Assembly (NCBI GenBank): GCA_022414725.1
Contig: CM039464.1
Location: forward strand, 51,378,921 to 51,442,920
Reading direction: 5' to 3'
DNA length: 64,000 bases
From: Microglena sp. YARC
Lineage: Eukaryota > Chlorophyta > Chlorophyceae > Chlamydomonadales > Chlamydomonadaceae
The notes under the pieces are model-generated. The model made no database searches and was not told where the DNA came from. It worked only from the letters and a program-made list of their open reading frames with translations. This document shows, one piece after another, positions 13,301 to 20,381 of this stretch. The translations under genes and the position numbers were made by a program. Position 1 is the stretch's first letter, and each line of letters starts with the position of its first letter.

Positions 13301-14917
13301 TCAATGAAGGCCGCTTCAAGGACCAATGCGCAACTGCCGGCGCTACGCTCCTCAAGCCTCCCCTCCCTCACACCCTTGCTTCACTCCCTCACTCGCCTCC
13401 CTTCCTCCCTCCACACTCCCCCCCCCCCCCCCCCCCCCCCTTCTCTCCCCTCCCTCCCTTCCCCTCACAGAACTGGGACAGCCCCTGTGGATCAATGAAG
13501 CGCCGCTTCAAGGACAATGGCAACTTGCCGGGCTACGTCCTCAAACCTGGCTTTATGCTTCAACCCATCCACGCCGAAGCCCACCTCAAGTGCTTGAAGT
13601 GCATGTGTACTCTGCCACACTTGCCGCAAGGGCGTTGAACATGATGTGCTACAAAGATGCATGTGTATGGTGAAGTTGGCTGTTGAGGGAATGCGGTGGA
13701 CTGCCGCCAACAGCACTTCAGCGGTGGCATCCAACTCAGGCCGACTGATGGTGGACAAGACGTTAAGTAGGAAACAATTTTTGTGGGAGGGGGGGGGGGG
13801 GGGAGACTCAACCCACAAGCACACAAACACCCACACACAAACTTCACCCAACTCAGGACGTCTGATGGGTGCGTCCCAAGACGTAAGTAGGAAAACACTT
13901 CGGGGGGGGGGGGGAGCGGCGAGAACTCACCCCACAAAGCACACAAGCCACCCCACACACAAACTTCCACCCAACTCAGGACGTCTGATGGTGGTCAAGT
14001 ACGTAAGTTAGGAACACTTCCGGGGGGGGGGGGGGCGGGGACTCACACACGAAACACACACCACCCGCCCTTGCAGCTTTCCCTTCACCATCACCACACA
14101 CAAACGCACAAGCACTACACCAAACACTCTCACACCCTGTTGACTGTGCCAAGCAAGCACTCACGGTGGCATCCAATTCAGGACGTCGTGCAGGTGGACA
14201 AAGACGTAACTTAAGAACACTTTTTGTGCAGTGTTTTTTATTTGTGCGACCGGTGGCATATTGTGGCGCGTGGTCGCCACCCTGCGACCCTCAGGTGTTG
14301 CGAAATTCCGCACGGCAAAAGGGCCCTGGTCGCCACGATGCGGGAACCCTCAGGTCAGTGAGATTTGTGCCCTGGGTCCACGCTGGCGTGGCACAGGCCC
14401 CAGCCCAGTAGCTAGCTCAGCCTACCCCTTGGTGGAAGTTACCCTTTGCGGCCCTTCTCCCTCACCATGAACAACAAAAACACACACAAGCTCACACACA
14501 TGCACTTCACCCAAACACTCTCACACACACCCAAATCCACTGTCACTTAAAACACTCACCACACACACGCCACACTCTCCCTTTGCAGCTTCTCCTCCAC
14601 CATGAACTACAAACACACACAAGCACACACACAACCACACACAAGCACTCACCCAAACACTCTCACACACACCCAAACACTGTCACACGCACACCACACA
14701 CACGCTACACTCTCCTCTCCGTTGCACTTCTCCTTCACCATGAAGTACCCCGAGGCCGCGACCCTCATGGTGCTAATGATGGACGAGGACGCTGGTGGAG
14801 TTGGAGATGACACCTTGGGCTACTTTGCACTTCCTGTTCCATCGCTGAGGAGAGGGGGAGTTTCATTGCTCGAAGATGAAGTGGAAGAAGAAGGTCGTTA
14901 AGGGCGCCTGGGTCAAG
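824..14917 (+). CDS. PI-PLC gene A (3' part; multi-exon, 5' end outside window)
   Basis: This gene encodes a phosphoinositide-specific phospholipase C, which hydrolyses PIP2 to IP3 and diacylglycerol at membranes. Seven exons are recognised in family order: end of the X domain (824-930, 2384-2518), start of Y (7628-7715), Y interior (10829-11012, 11674-11810), end of Y with start of C2 (13471-13761), and C2 (14727-14917). Diagnostic stretches are VVITIENHTNPENQ, LSPEELKNKVLIR, HLLRVYPAG, SSNYNPAVAWSAG, KPLWINEGRFK and KYPEAATLMVLMMDED. Phases agree where checked: the third exon ends with one base that completes a Glu codon with the fourth. EF-hand and early X-domain exons must lie to the left. 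Single-base insertions or a stop break exons 1, 4, 5 and 6, so the copy is either decaying or carries sequencing errors. Introns hold arrays of partial exon copies. The family call is secure; functionality is not. Confidence 0.82.
948..1146 (-). repeat. Dispersed repeat family R3, copy 1
   Basis: About 200 bp, inverted relative to two further copies at 27,834-28,036 and 60,668-60,895. Shared blocks are the hairpin formed by GCCCCCTCTTCAAGGGGGC near one end and cgtcgcttgcgacgctgcatagga at the other. No terminal inverted repeat or convincing target duplication is visible, so the class is unknown (SINE-like or Helitron-derived are possible). It starts 17 bp after the donor of the preceding PLC exon. 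Confidence 0.65.
1150..1470. repeat. Tandem duplication holding a partial copy of the PLC A exon
   Basis: Two units of about 170-190 bp share gtataatgtcaactttcag, agacgcac and tggcttcaggtttggcccaag. Between them, 1278-1322 repeats the 3' edge of the 824-930 exon with its gtatgagcactg donor. The TTTCAGACGCAC to TTAGAAGCTGCT part belongs to dispersed family R7 (see 27,706). Short TTTAGGG-like scraps occur at 1145-1175 and near 1345. Confidence 0.65.
1514..1655. repeat. 25-bp minisatellite
   Basis: About six units of gggcgacatgtacgttgt plus acattat, with later units drifting. The period is not a multiple of three; open frames across it are shadows. It lies in a PLC A intron. Confidence 0.85.
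1878..2383 (+). repeat. Acceptor-side partial copies of the second PLC A exon in poly-C DNA
   Basis: Two partial copies precede the full exon at 2384. The first is only cag plus gttatgccacc (1878-1891). The second (2059-2180) holds most of the exon, from ggttatgctttgctaaactg through atcccaaccccagagcag. Both sit in long C runs with ccctcc or caccc motifs that would act as polypyrimidine tract. This is the upstream half of the exon-edge pattern. Confidence 0.75.
2384..2518 (+). CDS. PLC A exon: end of X domain
   Basis: 135 bp, 45 codons, open throughout, between a poly-C tract ending in cag and an AAC|gtgggt donor. It begins VMLAKLLQ and ends PTPEQFGAMW then LSPEELKNKVLIRTN. The last part matches the PI-PLC X-domain segment around PSPEELKGKILIK. 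The middle (RHSGGTCCSSS) is out of frame with the neighbouring partial copy at 2059, which supports DILGDMLFI; two compensating indels keep this copy open. Gene B has an equivalent exon at 62,470-62,611 with the same end point. Confidence 0.82.
3398..4479. mobile_element. 1,082-bp TIR element flanked by TA (non-autonomous)
   Basis: The ends are perfect 19-bp inverted repeats, TCTCCATAGGTGCCTAAGT at 3398 and its complement ending at 4479, each flanked by TA (3396-3397 and 4480-4481). A TA target duplication is typical of Tc1/mariner-like elements. The interior has no open frame resembling a transposase; it holds an A/T-rich tract near 3890-3990. It is inserted in the PLC exon-edge array. Confidence 0.8.
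4562..4699. repeat. GGGTGTGGGTGAAGG minisatellite
   Basis: G- and T-rich units of about 15-22 bp (gtgggtgtgggtgaagg) run up to the hAT-type MITE. G runs of three are regularly spaced, so G-quadruplex formation is possible. Confidence 0.75.
4708..4888 (+). mobile_element. hAT-type MITE, copy 1
   Basis: 181 bp. The left end cagggtacttt and right end ttggaagtaccctg are imperfect inverted repeats of the family terminus CAGGGTACTTCCA. Flanks are atggttat (4700-4707) and gtggttat (4889-4896), an 8-bp duplication with one mismatch. The interior is rich in short palindromes of the type agcgctttagcgc and gcgcaaaagcgc. No coding capacity. An 8-bp duplication with CAGGG termini is typical of hAT elements. 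Copies 2 and 3 are at 20,663 and 38,310. Confidence 0.85.
5205..5485. repeat. AT-rich minisatellite inside the PLC array
   Basis: Five or so units of roughly 50-60 bp built from attttatgcatttaatcatg and taatatatagtatatcatg. The unit is an amplified fragment of the intronic part of the surrounding array. Confidence 0.75.
6661..7457. other. Intron interval without a supported gene
   Basis: A 14-bp palindrome cgctatatatagcg overlapping gcgatcgc is at 6782-6800. A copy of dispersed family R4 is at about 6868-6960 (core cactaaaacgctgtccctgg, then aggag), matched at 16,339, 23,805 and 61,070. A (CA)n/(CT)n stretch covers 7270-7420. No exon could be assigned although the X-Y linker would be expected about here. 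Confidence 0.5.
7458..7627 (+). repeat. Acceptor-side copy of the Y-domain start exon, plus ATC repeats
   Basis: Bases 7458-7508 follow ctgttcag and read QFHGAIEELKAATNITN, a truncated copy of the next exon. It is followed by a (catcatcac)n tract (7540-7600) and then by a second cccttttgctgttcag acceptor. Confidence 0.75.
7628..7715 (+). CDS. PLC A exon: start of Y domain
   Basis: 88 bp from ctgttcag to a GAGG|gtaggt donor, open: LSHGAIEELKAVTYI then SNTKFSSWGAKIAE, plus one base. ELK..TYI..TKF..W corresponds to the start of the PI-PLC Y domain. The leftover G joins AG of the next exon to give Glu, so phase is conserved. Confidence 0.75.
7800..9185 (+). repeat. Eight donor-side copies of the Y-start exon in CAC/ACA repeats
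   Basis: Copies of acacctacatcgccaacacc, aagttctcgtcgtggggggc, aaagattgccgagggtaggt end near 7872, 7974, 8132, 8301, 8434, 8663, 8797 and 9182. They alternate with (CCA)n and (ACA)n. The copy near 8386-8416 holds a run of about 31 G. Long frames here are shadows of the CAC repeats. Confidence 0.85.
9186..10530 (+). repeat. (CA)n/(CAC)n/(CACT)n microsatellite intron DNA
   Basis: Almost pure CA, CAC and CACT tracts, densest at 9870-10,530. Two related blocks near 9430-9500 and 9560-9630 (gatttgaagcaacctaggcc, tctccaatcaatttaaatag) form a short duplication. A segment at 9730-9860 is more complex but matches nothing I know. Confidence 0.8.
10538..10828 (+). repeat. Two acceptor-side copies of the next PLC A exon
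   Basis: At about 10,538-10,600 and 10,689-10,750, agaagtgctcctcctcc and gagtccaagcttgacaag follow a cag, then the sequence runs into C-rich or CA-rich intron. They precede the full exon at 10,829. Confidence 0.8.
10829..11012 (+). CDS. PLC A exon: Y domain with acidic/basic linker
   Basis: It follows acttgcag and reads, after the base carried over, EKCSSSSLAESKLDKF, then MHKVLGVKKEDEGQTPVKD and KAAKK before a TGA. The SSSSLAESK segment matches the S-F-S/T-E-x-K motif of the Y domain, where a conserved Ser binds the inositol phosphate. The downstream copies read through as KATKVDEGGKEVPGDD and AALTIGT, so the stop near 10,951 looks like a single-base frameshift. The donor is near 11,012 (gag before gtgtgt). 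Confidence 0.68.
11040..11673 (+). repeat. Donor-side copies of the preceding exon, then CAACCATCGACA repeats
   Basis: Three copies of the exon's 3' part (gaaggacac.cgcccgtgaag to gcaccattcaggagg|tg) occupy about 11,055-11,190, 11,255-11,345 and 11,395-11,490, separated by G runs. From 11,550 to 11,672 a tandem unit (ccctaaacaaccatcgacac) leads to the next acceptor. Confidence 0.75.
11674..11810 (+). CDS. PLC A exon: Y domain core
   Basis: It follows acgccccag and ends CAG|gtgggt. It reads VYTYSNKHLLRVYPAG, a stop, then in another frame SSNYNPAVAWSAGASFAALNWQ (split here as SSNYNPAVAWSAG and ASFAALNWQ). This is the family signature NKR.L.RVYP.GTR.DSSNY.P...W..G.Q.VALN. The Arg of RVYP is a conserved substrate-binding residue. 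The middle (about 11,722-11,740) carries the frameshift and stop. Confidence 0.85.
11900..12178 (+). repeat. Two donor-side copies of the Y core exon in G-rich DNA
   Basis: Copies of gcagctccaactataacgc through gccctcaactggcaggtgg lie at 11,913-11,991 and 12,089-12,165. G runs and GT-rich sequence separate them. Confidence 0.85.
12179..13470 (+). repeat. Seven acceptor-side copies of the Y/C2 exon in CCCT repeats
   Basis: Copies of aactgg(g/a)acaagcccctg, tggatcaatgaaggccgcttc and aaggacaatggcaactg begin near 12,179, 12,368, 12,699, 12,849, 12,981, 13,122 and 13,279. Most follow ccctccacag-type acceptors after (CCCT)n. Several copies extend into ggctacgtcctcaaacctgg. Copies differ by scattered indels. 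Confidence 0.88.
13471..13761 (+). CDS. PLC A exon: end of Y domain and start of C2 domain
   Basis: Longest member of the series, between ccctcacag and a gac|gttaag donor (neighbouring copies have gac|gtaagt). It reads, across three frames, NWD.P.WI...RFKDNGN, GYVLKPGFMLQPIHAEAH, then LKVHVYSATLAARALNM, then CMVKLAVEGMRWTAANS and VASNSGRLMVDK. The first part is the family motif NG.CGYVLKP.FM that closes the catalytic barrel; LKVHVYSA and CMVKLAVEG look like C2 strands. At least three single-base indels are needed. Confidence 0.78.
13762..14215 (+). repeat. Donor-side copies of the Y/C2 exon
   Basis: Copies of ccaactcaggacgtctgatgg and aagacgtaagtaggaa are near 13,846-13,890, 13,970-14,010 and 14,168-14,215, with G runs after the donor. 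CAAGAC|GTAAGT is a stronger donor in the copies than in the full exon. Confidence 0.78.
14060..14726 (+). repeat. Acceptor-side copies of the C2 exon
   Basis: Partial copies start near 14,068 (ccttgcag then ctttcccttcaccat), 14,447 (ccttctccctcaccatgaa) and 14,588 (tttgcag then cttctcctccaccatgaac). (CACA)n lies between. Bases 14,220-14,440 (ggtcgccaccctgcgaccctc repeated as ggtcgccacgatgcgggaaccctc) are unrelated to the gene. Confidence 0.7.
14727..14917 (+). CDS. PLC A exon: C2 domain
   Basis: It reads FSFTMKYPEAATLMVLMMDE, then DAGGVGDDTLGYFALPVPSL, and ends near a GTCAAG|gtaggc donor (KGAWVK in another frame). FSFT..PE...L...V.DED...DD.LGY..LPV..L is the C-terminal C2 pattern of PI-PLC, with Asp residues of the calcium-binding loop. 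The base run before the exon is gttgca rather than gttgcag, so the acceptor AG seen in the upstream copies is missing here. Confidence 0.85.
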
Positions 14918-16295
14918 GTAGGCATGCGCGCCATTAGTGTGGGTGCTCTGTGATGGAGTTGGACTTGGGGATGGCCTACTTCGTGCTGCCTGTTCATCTA
15001 GGAGGGGGGGGGGGGGGGGGGGGGTCATGTGGAGTTGCTTGTTATAAGACAAAGGCGTCAAGGGCGTCTGGTTCAAGGTACGCAAGCCACGTAGCTAATG
15101 GTGTGGTTGGATGGGTTGCGGGTGGCGGTTGGATGTGGTGGTTGGGTGTGGTGGAATCTACTGCCCTTGCTGTCTTGGCTCAAACTCGTCGTCATCTGCA
15201 ATCAAAATCATCATTGAATGGAACTCGGGGGGGGGGGGTACGAAACTATGATTGAGATGAAGTCCCGGAAGTTAAGAAGGTCGTCTTCAAGTCGGCGCCC
15301 GGGTCAGGTAAGTGGGGTGGGTCGTGGTGGTATCTACTGCCCCCTGCTGTTTCGGCTCGTCGTGCGCCATTCTTGCAATCAAATTAAATCATTGAATGGG
15401 GGGGGCGGGGCCGATTCAGCACCATGAAGTGACCAGAGAAGAAGTAGGTCGGTCAAGGTCGCGCCTGTGTTAAGGTAAGTCACCGGGATATCGTCTTCTG
15501 TCCTAGGGAGTGTACTGCCCCCTGCTGTAAAGCTCCTCATCGTCATCTGCAATCAACCACAATAATAAATAAATAAATAATAATAAACCATTGATTAGGG
15601 GGGGGAGGGGGGGTATTAATTGATATGATTCGGAAAGTACAGTTCATCAAGACGCCATGGGCAAGGTAAGCTCCCATTATAGTAGAAGGGTGTTGTGGTT
15701 TGAGAATTCTACGCACCCGGTTAGTGTAGTAGCTAGTAGCTAGAGGTATCTCGCCAATCATCTGCATCAAGTAATAATCAAGAGAGAGTGCCTACGGGTG
15801 CGCTTTAGTTTTCTCGGAGCGCTTTCAACCGCCCATGGTTAGATTTCGTTCCAGTCTTAGAAGCAGCAGCCTTTTCCCTATCGCCATCACGTAAGACAGA
15901 GCTCCCCTTAACTACACGCCCCACCAGGCGTTATCATACTTAAGATGGAGGAGTCTGATGTTTAGGATGATGTGGAAAGGAGAAGGTTCTAAAGGGTGCC
16001 TGGTTCAAGGTAGCATGCGTGCCATATGGTGGTGCTTGTGATGAGTTGAAGTTGATACCTTAGGCTCCTTCGTGACTGCCTGTTCATTCTATGCTCGGTG
16101 TGTGGTGTGGGGGGGGGGGGGGGGGGGGGTATGTTGGGATGGTGTGAAAGGAGAAGAGGCGTCAAGGCGCCTGGGTCAAGTAGGCATGCGTGCCATTGTG
16201 GTGGTGGTGCTTGTGATGGAGGTGGACGGTGACACCTTGGGCTACTTCGGGCTGCCTGTTCATCCCTGGTGGTAGAGTGGTGGTGGCTAGAGGGG
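14918..16295 (+). repeat. Donor-side and internal copies of the C2 exon
   Basis: Copies of gatggagttg...ttgggctacttc.tgcctgttcat and of gtcaagggcgcctgggtcaag|gta occur at about 14,945-15,077, 15,240-15,306, 15,424-15,475, 15,625-15,667, 15,955-16,012, 16,040-16,180 and 16,216-16,270. Poly-G tracts (15,003-15,024, 16,106-16,128) separate them. Bases 15,787-15,927 end in cacgccccaccaggcgttatcat, shared with the SINE-like element at 60,365. Confidence 0.72.
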
Positions 16296-16299
16296 AGGG

Positions 16300-16560
16300 G
16301 ATTTTGTTTGTTGCCTATCACATCAAAGCCATCCCATGTGATGCTTGCCCCTTAAAAGCTATGAAACGCTGTCCCTGGAAGAGGCCAAAAAACCATAAAG
16401 CTAGAAATAACCACTTTCAGTGTTTGGAAAAAACAAATCCCTACTGTGTTGCCTGCCTCTCAGATCTCAGGATGTGTGATCATTTGTGGGGGGGGGGGGG
16501 GGGGGGGGGATTTTTGTTGTTGCTTATCACGTTAAGCCATCCCATGTGTGGCTTTGCCCC
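16300..16560 (+). other. Possible last C2 strand of PLC A, two copies
   Basis: Two related segments, 16,300-16,345 and 16,503-16,560, read FVAYHIKAIP and FVVAYHVKPS after G runs. PI-PLC proteins end with a strand of similar character, so this could be the final exon in two copies, but no clear acceptor or conserved end is seen. An R4 repeat copy lies between (16,339-16,430). Confidence 0.3.
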
Positions 16561-16569
16561 TCTCAATTT

Positions 16570-18850
16570 GAACTTGGTTACGTAGCTTCAGCCATCAATT
16601 TGGCTGCTCGCCGTTCTTTGGCAGTAAACAAAACAGGGAAATGTAAACCACACAAAAATGATTTTTTTCTCCCTCGTAGGTCAAGCTGAGAGCTGTGCAC
16701 CAGCAAACCCCTTGTCAATTCAAGCTTGCAACTTTGCGGTTACATAGCTTCAGCCAAGCAATTTGGCCACTTGCCGTCTTCGCGTCAAGTCAAGCAAGCC
16801 GCCTCCTGACATCGCATCTCATCCTGGTATCAACCAGTGTAAGTGTGTGGAGGCTCTTGATGTAATGGTCGCACCGCAGGGCATGATGTGTTGGCGGATG
16901 ATCATGCAGACAGCGTAGTCCTGCCATCAATGCCATTCAGGCCAAACGGGGAGCGCTGGCGGATAGGGCCATCAGCCAACATTTCAACAGGGAGACTACA
17001 AGGACTGAGTAATGCAGACTTTGGGGAATTTGCAGGTCACCCTGCATGTCTGGCGTATTTTCAAGGGGTCGCAGGTTTGACGCCTTCAAGGCGCAGTTCT
17101 CTGCTGGCACCTTTTTGAAACCTCGCACACTTTCTCGAGGGCACCACGGCTCCTTCACTACTACGCTTTCCCCACTTCATGCCATGCAGCTATTGGTGCC
17201 TATAGCTGGGATGCTATTACGGTGGGGGCTGAAGTTAGGGCTTCGAGTCGGGGGATTTATATTTCAGGGGCGGGGGTCAAAGGCTCACAAGGCCTCAAGT
17301 TTTTCTTGCACAGTTGACAGGTCAAATATTTGTCAACTTCCTGAAAATGCCAGAATACCTGGTAACTCATTTTAGTCACACTTGAATCTCAGCGTTTGAA
17401 TTGGAAAAATGTAAAAAGGATTCCGCCATCCGCCATTGGTAACCTGGGCAAATTTATGGAGCACCCAAAATCTGTAACACCTCTGGCGACCTTAAAATCC
17501 GCCATGATTTTTAGCCCCTTTTTACGGGTGCCATCCGCCATCTCTATTTTCTGCCAACAGATTCATGCGCCTACGTAGTGAACGCCTAGGGTGGGCGTGT
17601 ATTAAGGTTAAGCCCCTCTTACGGCGGCGTGGAGAACGGGCTGCTACTTCACCTGGACTTGAACTTAGTTACATAGCTTCGGCCAGCAATTTGGCTACCC
17701 GCCGTCGTAGGTCAAGTCAAGCAAGCCCCTCCTAATATCGGATCTCATCCGGTTCGACCAGTGTAACAGTATAATATCGGATCTCATCCGGTTTAACCAG
17801 AGTCGTATCGGATCTCGTCCGGTTCAACCAGTGTAACATCAGATCTGGTCCAGTTCAACAGTGGTAAAACTCTGAAACTTTTACATAGCTACAGCAGCCA
17901 GTTTGGCTGCTCGCCGTCTTGGGCAGTAAAAAACATTATTACCAGGAAAATGTAAACCCGAACAAATCACATTTCCCCCCATTTGTTTGTTCTCCTCCTC
18001 ATCTGGACGACAAAAACAGTACACAATAAAAAAACTCATCATACCTATAAAAAACTTGATCCAGTCTCTTCATATATTCATGGATGATCAGAGTAAGCTT
18101 CTCTCGACCTTCATGTAAATTGATGGCTAGAGATTCATCCTGGGAATCTTCCTAGAAGTACAACGTTGCGATACTGGTTTCTGTGATGGTAACCTAGCGA
18201 AGTGTTACTTATATAGTTATTTACATGGAGATCGGAGTGTGTCAATATATCCATATATGTCTCTTGCATGTCTTCGTGCTCTGGATTTTCTATCTTGGCA
18301 TCCCTCCCCTTTCCACTCTCCTTTTCGCTTCTTGTTTGTTTCCTTTTTTTTACTGGTCCTAGCTTGTTTTTATGTACCGGTAAAGAGCCCTTTCCCTCTG
18401 TCGCAAGGGGGGACTTGGCATTGGAAGACGGTAGACAGCACAGAGTTGAAACCGTGCATGGAACAATCAAATTCAATCGCGAATACATTTTCACTGCAAG
18501 GAGCTGGTCATCCTGGCCATTCTGATCCCCGGGCCCGAGCATCCCTTTTTCAATTCTGAAAGGAATTTCACCCCAAGAGGTGGTCTCCAGACACAAACCA
18601 GCAGGCACCTGGATTCAGTATACACTATACATTCCCTTTGCTTCTATTTGAGGATTGGTTGGAAACTTGACCTTGCTGTCCCTAAGTTGGAACGGCAGAA
18701 TCCTTTGAGCCTGGGGATCCATAAAAAATAAAAACAAATCAATTTGATAACATTTACATCCCCCCTGTTAAACTCATGTTTACTGCCGAAGACGTCGAGC
18801 AGCCAAATTGCTGGCTGGAGCTATGTAACCGAGTTTAAGTTCAAGTCCGA
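16570..18850. repeat. Cluster of dispersed family R5 copies; no gene supported
   Basis: A 75-100 bp segment (ttacatagcttcagccagc, aatttggctgctcgccgtc, ggcagtaaac) occurs in direct orientation near 16,572, 16,722, 17,655 and 17,874 and inverted at 18,746-18,850. The last pair could delimit a 1-kb foldback element. Four tandem units of atcggatctcatccggttc span 17,741-17,860. The minus-strand frame at 18,135-18,608 (157 residues) matches nothing I recognise. Confidence 0.65.
16880..17580 (+). repeat. Dispersed element R6, copy 1 (TGGCGGA motifs)
   Basis: Homologous blocks occur in the same order at 38,600-39,720: cggggagcgctggcggat with gggccatc, cctcaagttttt, ttggaaaaatgtaaaaa, ggattccgccatccgccatt, atttatggagcaccc. 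TGGCGGA lies at one end and TCCGCCA at the other, so the ends are inverted. No coding capacity is evident. Confidence 0.7.
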
Positions 18851-19145
18851 GTCCCCCTGAACAACCCTGGCTCCAACCTCATATAACACCATTTAGTACA
18901 AGCCACTGGTCTTATAAAAGTCGACGGCACCGCCCTCCTGAATATTATGAACGACTTGATGCTATCATACTTAGGGCTCCAGCCCCCCAAGCATGTCATG
19001 TGGCCTACTAACTTCGTTGCTAGCATTGCCTGCCCTTGTCTTGTTGGAGCTATCTGGCTCGTAGTGGCGCCTTTTCATCTAATGTGAACGTCACCTCTCC
19101 AGTCAGCTCAGGGACACCAGACAAATTGCAGTAGTCCATCATGTC
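18841..19145 (-). CDS. SDR exon 7 (terminal)
   Basis: After the acceptor accctgcag it reads [31 protein letters not shown], a stop, then SSNKTRA in another frame and [12 protein letters not shown] in a third. The last two blocks correspond to the family's NSKTRAE.GW.PKY.SF ending. About 15 residues separate them where relatives have two or three, so this part is either disrupted or contains an undetected insertion. The frame closes at 18,841. Confidence 0.75.
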
Positions 19146-20195
19146 CTGCAGGGTTCGTTTGTTTATTGTTAGACACCAGACACATTGCAGTAGTCCATAT
19201 GTTAGTTCATTAATTCCAGTTGTTCATTCGTTCTTTGGTCGTCTAGTTTTACATCTGGTCAGCTCAGGGACGCCAGACAAATTGCAGTAGTCCACCATGT
19301 CCTGCAGGGTTCGTTTGTTAATTAGACAGACATAAGACACATTGCAGTAGTCCATTTGTTCATTAATTCCAGTAGTGTATTTGTGCATTAGACAGACATC
19401 AGACACATTGCAGTAGTCCATGTGTTCATTCATTCCAGTAGTGTGTTTGTGCATCAGACACATTGCAGTAGTCCATTTGTTCATTCATTCCAGTAGTGTG
19501 TTTGTTCATTACACAGACACCAGACACATTGCAGTAGTCCATCATGTCCTGCAGGGTCCGGTTGTTTATTAGTCAACTAGTGTTAGATCTGGTCAGCTCA
19601 GGGACACCATACACATTGCAGTTGACAATAATGCCCTGCAGGGTTTGTTTGTTCATTTGTTCATTAGTCAGACACCAGTTACTTAAATCTGGTCAGCTCA
19701 GGGACACCAGACACGTTGCAGTAGTCCATCATGTCCTGCAGGGTTCGGTTGTTTATTAGACAACTGGTGTTACATCTGGTCTCAGCTTCAGGACACAGAC
19801 AGTACTTGCAGTAGTCCATCATGTCCTGCAGGGTTCGTTTGTTTATTAGACAAATAGTATTAGATCTGGTCAGCTCAGGGACACCAGACACGTTGCAGTA
19901 GTCCATCATGTCCTGCAGGGTTCGGTTGTTTATTAGACAACTAGTGTTAGATCTGGTCAGCTCAGGGACACCAGACACGTTGCAGTAGTCCATCATGTTC
20001 CTGCAGGTTCGCGTTGTTATTAGACAAACTAGTGTTAGATCTGTCAGTCTCAGGACACCATACACATTGCAGTTTTCGCAAATAATTCCCTGCAGGGTTT
20101 GTTTGTTCATTATTCAGACACCAGTTAAATCTGGTCAGCTCAGGGACAACATACAAGTTGCAATAGTCCATCATGCCCTGCAGAGTTTTACGTTT

Positions 20196-20241
<46 letters not shown>

Positions 20242-20262
20242 CATCTATCTATCTACCCATCC

Positions 20263-20311
<49 letters not shown>

Positions 20312-20333
20312 ACCCACCCATCCATCTATCTAC

Positions 20334-20381
<48 letters not shown>

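Noticed and set aside
18135..18608. 157-residue minus-strand frame
   Set aside because: No recognised domain, no relatives in the window, and it lies among dispersed repeats; could be chance.
19146..20192. CRISPR-like regular repeats
   Set aside because: The units are homologous to SDR exon 7 with variable spacing and no unique spacers, in a eukaryotic context.
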